Shown in pieces: positions 1-7,126 of a DNA stretch of 51,571 bases; position 1 is the first letter of the stretch, and each line of letters starts with the position of its first letter. Under the pieces are notes generated by a model, which made no database searches, was not told where the DNA came from, and was given only the letters and a program-made list of their open reading frames with translations. Both the position numbers and the translations under genes were made by a program. Source of the DNA: Anaeroplasma bactoclasticum (GTDB lineage Bacteria > Bacillota_I > Bacilli_A > Acholeplasmatales > Anaeroplasmataceae); assembly GCF_003550015.1 (NCBI RefSeq), contig NZ_QXEV01000012.1:1-51571 (forward strand), in the 5' to 3' direction.

Positions 1-312
1 AAGAAACAACAGTTTTCTTTTGAAAAGATAAAGGTTAGAAGATATAAAAGAATTCAAGCCTTAAATACATTACTAACATATGTAATGTTTTTTAGCAATG
101 TCATAAATATGAAGGCTGTAGGAAAAGCAATAAGAAAAATCAAAAATCAAATAAGGGAAAAGGTGCTATTCTGGTTATATAGAATAAGCGATGGAATAAA
201 AGGGGTTATTTCATTTTTTAGCAAGGACTTAATTTCAATAATTTACCCTAAAAGAAATAAACGAAGACGAGATTTGTGGACTGTAATGGGAGTCAGATTT
301 GACATCTCCTAA
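1..312 (+). CDS. C-terminal part of a probable DDE transposase (5' end outside window)
   Basis: The reading frame is open from the first base, so this is the tail of a longer protein. An internal ATG at 85 is unlikely to be the real start because the most recognisable part lies before it. The first ~30 residues (KKQQFSFEKIKVRRYKRIQ, then ALNTLLTYVMFF) resemble the end of IS4-type transposases, where a KKQ..F..E..RVR....I..LN.LLT stretch follows the last catalytic glutamate. The remainder is basic and ends ..GVRFDIS. Terminal inverted repeats could not be delimited. The assignment rests on remembered family pattern only; an unrelated basic protein is possible. Confidence 0.45.
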   Translation, partial: KKQQFSFEKIKVRRYKRIQALNTLLTYVMFFSNVINMKAVGKAIRKIKNQIREKVLFWLYRISDGIKGVISFFSKDLISIIYPKRNKRRRDLWTVMGVRFDIS

Positions 313-375
313 AATTGACAAAATTTCGTATGAATTTAAAAATGGGGAAACTCAAAATAATATAACAAATGACTA

Positions 376-404
376 TTTATTAAATTATAAATTTAAAGTA
401 TAAT
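376..404 (+). promoter_or_regulatory. Putative sigma-A promoter for the first nuclease cassette
   Basis: A perfect TATAAT lies at 399-404, with a weak -35 (TTTATT, 376-381) 17 bases upstream. The context AAAGTATAAT is identical to that of the promoter before the paralogous gene at 3691. A TTGACA at 315-320 also exists but has no good -10 at the right distance. Confidence 0.55.
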
Positions 405-420
405 AATACTCCTAGGTTAA

Positions 421-439
421 AGGTACTTGATAAGTACTT
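421..439 (+). promoter_or_regulatory. Small hairpin in the 5' leader of the first nuclease gene
   Basis: GTACTT (423-428) and AAGTAC (432-437) form a perfect 6-bp stem with a 3-base loop, extendable by a G-U and an A-T pair. It sits between the promoter and the ribosome-binding site (AGGAG at 451-455). It could be an operator or a leader structure. No equivalent is seen before the second nuclease gene. Confidence 0.3.
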
Positions 440-464
440 TCTATAAAAAAAGGAGATATAAAAA

Positions 465-3365
465 ATGAAAAGAAAATGGAGAAATCTAGTTGGGATACCA
501 CTAATGGGAGTGGCACTTGCTTCAACCTTAGGTGTTACTAGCTATGCTGCAGATTATTATGGGGCAATTACTAATACCTCCAGTGGTACATCACTAGCAT
601 CAAGCCTACATACTCTAAGTGAGAGTAAGCATACAAATCAAATTGGCTATTCTGGTTTGTGGACTGCATATTACACTACAGATGTCTTACCTGGCACAGG
701 TATAATATGGGATACTTATTCTGAAAAGCTTTATACTGTTGGTGATGATCAAGATGAGGGGAGCCATGACGCAGAAGGACAAAAATATAATAGAGAACAT
801 ACTGTTCCTCAGTCCTGGTTTACTAAAGCATCTCCTATGGTTGCCGATACACATCATATTTTAGCTACAGATGCTTATGTAAATGGGCAAAGGTCTAATT
901 GGCCTTATGGCGAAGTAGGAAGCGCAAAATATACTTCCGGAAATGGTTCAAAGCTAGGATCTAGTAAACTATCTAGTTATTCAGGAAAAGTATTTGAGCC
1001 TATCGATGAATATAAAGGAGATATTGCAAGAGGCTATTTCTATATGGCAATCAGATATAGTGATAAGCTAGCGAATTGGGGAGATGGTGCAGAAGTTGCC
1101 TTCACCTCAAGCTATCCTTACCTAACAAGCTATGCCTTAAATCTATTTACGAAATGGTCGCATGAGGACCCTGTATCTGATAAGGAGATTATTCGTAATG
1201 ATGCGATAGAAGCTGTTCAAGGAAATAGAAATCCATTCATTGATCATCCAGAATGGATTGATACCATTTGGACAAATAGTTATACAGATTCAGCAAGTAA
1301 TACTAAATATTCGGCTTCTAATGTTGTAAGCGCAATTAATACTTTAACTCAATCATCTTCAAATGAGGATGTCTATAGTGCCTACGCAAAATATTGTAGA
1401 TTAAATACAAGTGATAAATCTTTAGTTACAAATGTATCAACATTATTTAGCTTAGTTGAATCTAAAGCTAATTCATCTATAGATTTGGATACATATTGGC
1501 CTGAAATTATTGCAAGAAATACTCATGACGTCACAGTAGATCAAACAAAAGTAGATAATGTTATCGCATTAATCAATGCCCTACCATCACCTGTAACAGC
1601 ATCTGATGCAACAGCAGTGAATCAAGCAAATACAGCATATAATGCTCTAAATAGTAGTGAAAAGGCATTAGTTACAAATTATGCTATTTTAGATGCAGCA
1701 CTTACTACTTTAGATAATTTATCCAAAACACCTTTTACATTAGTTACAAATCCTAGTGATTTATCTGTTGGTGATAGTGTTATAATTGCAGCTGCAAATT
1801 ATAATTATGCACTAGGACCAACATATAGTAATTATTATAGAGAGGCTGTATCTATTGAAAAGGCAGATAATATTATTCGTTTAGCTGAAGATTCTAGAGT
1901 TACTGTTTTAACATTAGCTCAAGGAACGACATCTAACACATTCGCATTTAATACAGGAGATGGATATTTAGTTCCAACTTCTGACCATAAGAGTTTGCTT
2001 ACGGAAACGACTATTAGTGTAAATAGTTCATATAATATTTCAATTTCTTCAGGTATTGCTACAATAGCATCAAGCGGCAGCTATACAAATGGAACTATGG
2101 CATTTTTAAAAAATAGTAAATATACCGAGTTTACAAGTAATAGTACTATAGATGATTCAGAGTATTTTTCACTTCAAATTTATAAGCACATAGTTGATGA
2201 CACTATTAATCAAGAAGAAGTAAATACTGTTATTAATTTAATTAATGCATTACCAGAAAACATTACATTATCTGATGAAGTAAGTATTGTTGCAGCAGAG
2301 AATGCATATGGTGCATTAAATAGTTCTGAAAAAGAATTAGTTACAAATTATTCTTTATTAACTCAAGCAAGAAGTAGCTTAAACACTTTACGTGTAAGTA
2401 TTACATCTTTTGAAAATTTAACTACTAAGACTTCAGCAAAGTTCTCTTACTCATCACAAGAAGAAACTATAACTGGAGTAGAAGGATATAATTTAGTTAC
2501 TGATGCAAGCACTCTTGCAGCTGGAGATAATATAATCATTGCTGCATCAAGTGAAGATAAGGCGTTAAGTACTACTCAAAACCCCAATAATCGAGGTTCC
2601 GTTTCAATAACTAAATCTGGAACTACATTAACATATGATAGTACTTCAACTCCTCAAATTATCACTTTAGAGGCTGGTACAAAGGCAAACACATTCGCAT
2701 TTAATGTTGGGGACGGATATTTATACGCTGCTAGTTCTAGTAGTAATTATTTAAAAACACAATCATCAAAGGATGACAATGCTTCCTGGGCAATTTCTAT
2801 AACTTCCTCAGGAGTGGCTACCATTACTGCTCAAGGCGCGAATACTAGAAACATATTAAAATATAATACTGCGAATAGTGGTATATTTGCTTGCTATAGT
2901 TCTGGGCAGATCGACGTTAAAATATATAAGTATTCTAGTGGAAGTACAACAACTACTACATATTCTGTATCCAATGCTTATATTCGTTTTGGTGGAGGAA
3001 TGGATAAGAGCTTATATGAGAATTTATTAGAATTAGATTCAAATGCTACCTTTGGCGTTGCATTATCTAAGAATGGAACAACATATTCTTATTACACATG
3101 TAATCCTGTATATGTTGAATCTATTGGAGCAACCACTTCAAATGTAAATGGCTCATATGTTCAGTATTCTGCATTAATTCCTGTATCCGAAGAAAATTAT
3201 TCCACAACAATTTATGCTAAATGTTATGTAGAAATTAATGGTACTAAGTATTTTATGGAAAGTGCATCCTATAGCTTACATACTCTAGCACAATACTATA
3301 TTAATAATGCATCAACCCTAGGAATTACAGATCCTACAGTTTTAGGTGCTTTAGGAGAGTTTTAA
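465..3365 (+). CDS. Secreted endonuclease I (EndA/NucM family) with helical and beta repeat domains
   Basis: This 966-residue protein is probably an extracellular DNase. A signal peptide covers residues 1-28 (basic start, hydrophobic core, likely cut after SYA). The endonuclease I domain covers about 30-265. It has the ββα-metal motif REHTVPQSWF at 110-119 (Glu111 metal ligand, His112 base by family analogy), DTHHILATDAYVN at 128-140 and FEPIDEYKGDIARGYFYMA at 177-195. Three helical repeats follow, with patterns like VI.LINALP and EK.LVTNY (about 265-335, 360-415 and 580-640). They alternate with two beta-rich domains containing LS.GD..IIAA and TFAFN.GDGYL. The conserved C-terminal domain (from about residue 830) ends in GALGEF. 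The ATG at 465 has AGGAG 9 bases upstream. Directly followed by a 39-residue peptide gene. A nutrient, DNA-scavenging or biofilm role is inference. Confidence 0.88.
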   Translation: MKRKWRNLVGIPLMGVALASTLGVTSYAADYYGAITNTSSGTSLASSLHTLSESKHTNQIGYSGLWTAYYTTDVLPGTGIIWDTYSEKLYTVGDDQDEGSHDAEGQKYNREHTVPQSWFTKASPMVADTHHILATDAYVNGQRSNWPYGEVGSAKYTSGNGSKLGSSKLSSYSGKVFEPIDEYKGDIARGYFYMAIRYSDKLANWGDGAEVAFTSSYPYLTSYALNLFTKWSHEDPVSDKEIIRNDAIEAVQGNRNPFIDHPEWIDTIWTNSYTDSASNTKYSASNVVSAINTLTQSSSNEDVYSAYAKYCRLNTSDKSLVTNVSTLFSLVESKANSSIDLDTYWPEIIARNTHDVTVDQTKVDNVIALINALPSPVTASDATAVNQANTAYNALNSSEKALVTNYAILDAALTTLDNLSKTPFTLVTNPSDLSVGDSVIIAAANYNYALGPTYSNYYREAVSIEKADNIIRLAEDSRVTVLTLAQGTTSNTFAFNTGDGYLVPTSDHKSLLTETTISVNSSYNISISSGIATIASSGSYTNGTMAFLKNSKYTEFTSNSTIDDSEYFSLQIYKHIVDDTINQEEVNTVINLINALPENITLSDEVSIVAAENAYGALNSSEKELVTNYSLLTQARSSLNTLRVSITSFENLTTKTSAKFSYSSQEETITGVEGYNLVTDASTLAAGDNIIIAASSEDKALSTTQNPNNRGSVSITKSGTTLTYDSTSTPQIITLEAGTKANTFAFNVGDGYLYAASSSSNYLKTQSSKDDNASWAISITSSGVATITAQGANTRNILKYNTANSGIFACYSSGQIDVKIYKYSSGSTTTTTYSVSNAYIRFGGGMDKSLYENLLELDSNATFGVALSKNGTTYSYYTCNPVYVESIGATTSNVNGSYVQYSALIPVSEENYSTTIYAKCYVEINGTKYFMESASYSLHTLAQYYINNASTLGITDPTVLGALGEF

Positions 3366-3485
3366 ATGAAAAAGTATAATAAACCAATAATTATAGAAGA
3401 AGAAATCAAAATTGTAGATGTTATTGCTGAAAGCTTTGGAACTAGCCAAGCAGGCGATAAGATAGTTAATTTCTTAGAGGATTAA
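3366..3485 (+). CDS. 39-residue peptide coupled to the nuclease gene
   Basis: The ATG follows the nuclease stop codon without a gap (TAAATG), which suggests translational coupling. The product begins MKKYNKPIIIEEE and ends DKIVNFLED. A near-identical peptide follows the second nuclease at 6944: both share KPIII, VDVIAESFG, SQAGD and IVNFLED. Conservation at the protein level despite third-position changes shows that it is translated. There is no signal peptide, no cysteine and no double-glycine motif. The MKKY.KP.I...E...DVIA pattern recalls RiPP leader-like peptides common in Firmicutes, but no modifying enzyme is present in this window. Function unknown. Confidence 0.8.
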   Translation: MKKYNKPIIIEEEIKIVDVIAESFGTSQAGDKIVNFLED

Positions 3486-3511
3486 GCATGCAACCGCATG
3501 CTTTTTCTTTT
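3484..3511 (+). terminator. Rho-independent terminator of cassette 1
   Basis: AAGCATGC / GCATGCTT form an 8-bp stem around AACC (3484-3503), followed by a T-rich tail, TTTTTCTTTTT. The same stem sequence closes cassette 2, so the whole unit, terminator included, was duplicated. Confidence 0.85.
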
Positions 3512-3604
3512 TAGTTAGATGCTGTTTTTCTAAAACGATTTAGACATATATTTTATTTTTGTTTAGTAAATTCACATTTTTATCAAAAATGTTTCTAATA
3601 ACAG

Positions 3605-3633
3605 TTGAATAATAGTGTTTTTCAAAGTATAAT
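3605..3633 (+). promoter_or_regulatory. Sigma-A promoter of the second nuclease cassette
   Basis: TTGAAT (3605-3610), a 17-base spacer, then TATAAT (3628-3633). The start of transcription would fall near 3640, leaving a ~50-base leader before the ATG at 3691. Confidence 0.75.
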
Positions 3634-3690
3634 GTGTTCGCTATAAGAAATAATAGACAAAGGGGTATTTGTCTAAAAGGAGAGTTAATA

Positions 3691-6600
3691 ATGGGCAAAA
3701 AAATAAAGAATTTAGTGGGGGTTTCACTATTTGGAATTGCACTAGCTTCAACTATTGGCGTTAGTGCGGCATCTACTGCAGATTATTACCAAAGTATTGA
3801 TGGTGGAGTTAGTGGAACTACTTTAGCTGATGCATTAAATACATTAGTTACAAGTACACATACTCACAAATTGTCTTATGACAATCTATGGAGTTTATAT
3901 GGAACTTCCGATGTTTATCCTGGAACAAATAAGATTTGGGATACTTATTCCGAGGTCTTATTTAATAAGGGTTCTGACCAAGCTGGTTCATATCAAAAAG
4001 AAGGCGATGCTTATAATAGAGAGCATACCGTTCCTCAGTCTTGGTTTAATGAAAACCTACCTATGAAAGGCGATGCATTCCATGTACTTGCTACAGATGG
4101 CTATGTAAATAATCGAAGAGGTAGCTATTTATATGGAGAAGTAAAAAATGCAACTTATACTTCAAAAAATGGTTCAAAGCTAGGATCAAGTAATCTATCT
4201 GGTTATTCTGGAACTGTATTTGAGCCAATTGATGAATACAAAGGAGATATCGCTAGAGGCTATTTTTATATGGCTATCCGCTATAAAGACCAGTGTGGTT
4301 CTTGGACTAGTGGTGCAAAGGATGTATTTAAGTCTACATATCCTTATCTATCCGATTATGCATTAGACTTATTTACAAAATGGTCTCATTTAGACCCTGT
4401 ATCTGATAAAGAGCTTATTCGTAATGATGCGATAGAAGCGGAACAGGGAAATAGAAATCCATTTATTGATCACCCAGAATGGGTAGATACTATTTGGAAT
4501 AATAGCTATGTAGATACTCCTACAAAAACAGCATATTCTGCTTTAGATGTAATAAATGCAGTAGATGCATTACAAACTTCTTCAACAGATGCAGATGTTT
4601 ATAATGCATATGCTAAATATTGTAGATTAAATACAAGTGATAAATTATTAGTAACAAACTCTGAGGCTTTATTCACAAAAGTAAAATCTAAGAGTGGTAC
4701 ATCTATGGATTTATCTAACTATTGGTCTGAAATTATTGAAAGAAATACAAATACTACAGTAGTTGATCAAGATAAGGTTGATAGTGTAATTGCAAGCATT
4801 GATAAGCTTCCTTTAACAATTACGATGGAAGATACTCAAAATGTACGTTCTGTACAGCAGGCTTATGCAGGCTTAAATTATACAGAAAGAACATTAGTAA
4901 CAAATTATTCTAAGCTTTCTAAAGCAATTGATACAATTAATGCACTAGAAAGCGAAGAAAGAGTTAATAATGTTATTGCAATGATTAATGCATTACCAGA
5001 TACAATTACATTAGATGATAAGGATGCTGTATATAATGCAGATAATGCATTTATGGCATTAAGCTTTGATGAAAGATGTAATGTTACAAATGCAGAAAAG
5101 CTTACTTTAGCACTTCAAATGATTTCTGCACTTGAATCAACTATTTATAAACAAATAAAGAACTTAGATGAATTAGAAGTTGGCGATAAGGTATTAATTG
5201 TTTGCCCTAAGAGCAGCTATGCCTTAGGTGGGCTTGTTTCTAAGTATTATAGAGCTGGTGTTGGCGTAACAATTAAGGATGATGAAATTGCTCTTCCTGA
5301 AAACAGTGAGGCTACTATTTTAACTGTAGAAGCAGGTCTTACTTCTGGCACTTACGCATTTAATACTGGTGATGGTTATTTAGTTCCTTCTAAAGAGGAT
5401 AAGTATAAAAATCTAGTTACAGAAGCAACTATTACTGAATATAGCTCTTATACAGTAACTATTAATGATGGTGTTGCAAATTTAGTATCTCCTAAAGCTA
5501 AAAATGGTATTATGGCTTATGATACTTCTCATTATGATTTTACAAGCTATGAAACAGTAACTGGTGATTATACACTTGCATTATTCAAATATACTACAGC
5601 TGGTATGACAGTTAATGAGGAAAAGGTAAATAAAGTAATTGATATGATTAATAATTTACCTAACCCATTATCCTATACAGATAGTGAATTAATTTCAGAA
5701 ATATTTACTGCATATGCTGCACTAAATACTTTAGAAAGAGCAGAAGTGACAAATTATGATGTGTTACGAAATGCAGATTTAGAAGTTATTGAATTAACTA
5801 AGATGCATTATGCAGAGCCTACAATTGAAGCAATTGATGCAATTCCATCGAATATCACATTATTAAATGAGGGTTGCTGTAAAGAAGCAAGAGAATCCTA
5901 TAATGGTATATCTCCTGATACTCAGGCATATGTAACAAATTATGATAAATTATTAGAGGCTGAAGCAGCATATGAAGCATTATTTGCTCCTGTTGATGCA
6001 TTTAGAAACGATAATATTAAATCATCTTTAATGTTTGATTATTCTGCTACAATTACTCAGTCTGGTGTAACAGCATATACTAAGGTTGAATCTCTATCAG
6101 ATATTGCTGATGGAGCAGAAGTCATCATTACTAACCAGGCACTAGATTCAGCATTTGGTGCAGTTGATAAGGGTATTTCAGCTGTAGAAAATGTAACTGC
6201 AAGCACTGATGGAACACAATTGACAAGCATTGGTTCAGCTGTTTCTCTAACTTTAGAACAAGGAAGTGCAGTTGATAAATTCTATTTCAAGAATTCCAAT
6301 GGATATTTAATTACTAGTGGTAAAAAGAACATTTCTTATGCTTTATCTAAGGATAGTGCACAAGAATGGACAATTAGTGTATATTCTGGTGTAGTTAGTA
6401 TGGTTTCTAATGAATTAATATTAAAGTACAATACAAGTTCACCAAGATTTACTACATATCCAAGCTCTTCAGGTAGTGTTGAAGAAGTTTGCTTCTTTAA
6501 GAAAACTGGTGGAGTTGAAGCTTCATATACAGTATCAAACGCATATATTCGTTTTGGCGAATTTATGGAAAGAAGCGTTTATGAAGAATTACTTACAAGA

Positions 6601-6942
6601 GGAACAAAGGTTACATTTGGTGTTGAACTTGCATTAGATCCATATGATCCAAATGGTGGATATAAAGAGTTTGAATTAAATCCTGTGTTTGTATCTAAGA
6701 TGGGTGCAAAAGAAGAAGATCCAAATGGAGCTTATGTTCAGTATGCAGTTCTTATCCCAGTAAGTGCAAAGAATTATAACACATGGATTTCTGCTAGAAG
6801 CTATGTATGTATTGATGGTGTTAAGTTCTATACAATGGGTACAGTTTATAGTATGCATTCTTTAGCTGAATACTATATTAAAAACGCTAGTGAATTAGGA
6901 ATTACAGATTCCGCAATTATTGGTGCGTTAGGAGAGTTCTAA
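3691..6942 (+). CDS. Secreted endonuclease I paralogue with repeat domains
   Basis: A 1083-residue paralogue of the protein at 465-3365. The ATG at 3691 is chosen over the GTG at 3634 because it has an AAAGGAGA ribosome-binding site at 3676-3683 and gives a clean signal peptide (residues 1 to about 26); the GTG overlaps the promoter. The nuclease motif REHTVPQSWF is at 110-119 (His112). The following block reads DAFHVLATDGYVN where the first copy has DTHH, so one of the two adjacent histidines is Phe here. More helical repeats (VI.MINALP.., LVTNY) are present than in the first copy, again with beta-rich domains (KVLIV.., YAFNTGDGYLV), and the C-terminal domain ends GALGEF. Followed after one base by a 39-residue peptide gene. 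Probably secreted and DNA-degrading; substrate and partner are unknown. Confidence 0.87.
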   Translation: MGKKIKNLVGVSLFGIALASTIGVSAASTADYYQSIDGGVSGTTLADALNTLVTSTHTHKLSYDNLWSLYGTSDVYPGTNKIWDTYSEVLFNKGSDQAGSYQKEGDAYNREHTVPQSWFNENLPMKGDAFHVLATDGYVNNRRGSYLYGEVKNATYTSKNGSKLGSSNLSGYSGTVFEPIDEYKGDIARGYFYMAIRYKDQCGSWTSGAKDVFKSTYPYLSDYALDLFTKWSHLDPVSDKELIRNDAIEAEQGNRNPFIDHPEWVDTIWNNSYVDTPTKTAYSALDVINAVDALQTSSTDADVYNAYAKYCRLNTSDKLLVTNSEALFTKVKSKSGTSMDLSNYWSEIIERNTNTTVVDQDKVDSVIASIDKLPLTITMEDTQNVRSVQQAYAGLNYTERTLVTNYSKLSKAIDTINALESEERVNNVIAMINALPDTITLDDKDAVYNADNAFMALSFDERCNVTNAEKLTLALQMISALESTIYKQIKNLDELEVGDKVLIVCPKSSYALGGLVSKYYRAGVGVTIKDDEIALPENSEATILTVEAGLTSGTYAFNTGDGYLVPSKEDKYKNLVTEATITEYSSYTVTINDGVANLVSPKAKNGIMAYDTSHYDFTSYETVTGDYTLALFKYTTAGMTVNEEKVNKVIDMINNLPNPLSYTDSELISEIFTAYAALNTLERAEVTNYDVLRNADLEVIELTKMHYAEPTIEAIDAIPSNITLLNEGCCKEARESYNGISPDTQAYVTNYDKLLEAEAAYEALFAPVDAFRNDNIKSSLMFDYSATITQSGVTAYTKVESLSDIADGAEVIITNQALDSAFGAVDKGISAVENVTASTDGTQLTSIGSAVSLTLEQGSAVDKFYFKNSNGYLITSGKKNISYALSKDSAQEWTISVYSGVVSMVSNELILKYNTSSPRFTTYPSSSGSVEEVCFFKKTGGVEASYTVSNAYIRFGEFMERSVYEELLTRGTKVTFGVELALDPYDPNGGYKEFELNPVFVSKMGAKEEDPNGAYVQYAVLIPVSAKNYNTWISARSYVCIDGVKFYTMGTVYSMHSLAEYYIKNASELGITDSAIIGALGEF

Positions 6943-6943
6943 T

Positions 6944-7063
6944 ATGAAAGAGTATATTAAGCCAATTATTATAGATGAAGAATTAAGTATTGTTGATGTT
7001 ATCGCTGAAAGCTTTGGATCTAGCCAAGCAGGCGATAGAATCGTTAATTTCTTAGAGGATTAA
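6944..7063 (+). CDS. 39-residue peptide coupled to the second nuclease gene
   Basis: Begins one base after the preceding stop codon (TAATATG). The product starts MKEYIKPIIIDEE and ends DRIVNFLED. About 30 of 39 residues match the peptide at 3366. Differences are conservative (K/E, N/I, E/D, T/S, K/R) and occur mostly with synonymous third-base changes, which argues for selection on the peptide. Same length, same position and same following terminator as the first copy. No homologue with known function recognised. Confidence 0.8.
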   Translation: MKEYIKPIIIDEELSIVDVIAESFGSSQAGDRIVNFLED

Positions 7064-7088
7064 GCATGCGACTCGCATGCTTTTTTCT
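7062..7088 (+). terminator. Rho-independent terminator of cassette 2
   Basis: AAGCATGCG (7062-7070), loop ACT, CGCATGCTT (7074-7082), then a run of T. The stem core GCATGC is shared with the terminator at 3484. Confidence 0.85.
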
Positions 7089-7093
7089 ATGCA

Positions 7094-7121
7094 TAAGAAA
7101 AGCCCTGATTTCAGGGCTTTT
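7094..7121 (-). terminator. Terminator of the minus-strand EAL gene
   Basis: AAAAGCCCTGA / TCAGGGCTTTT form an 11-bp stem with a 2-base inner loop (7098-7121). On the minus strand it ends in CTTTTCTTAT. It lies six bases after the stop of the gene at 7127-9478 and back-to-back with the plus-strand terminator. Confidence 0.75.
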
Positions 7122-7126
7122 GGTCA

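Noticed and set aside
315-343. Promoter starting with TTGACA at 315
   Set aside because: The -10 position holds AAAAAT; the TATAAT at 399 is closer to the gene and shares its context with the second cassette's promoter.
3634-3690. Longer N-terminus for the second nuclease (GTG at 3634)
   Set aside because: It would start one base after the -10 box, has no ribosome-binding site, and would bury the signal peptide.
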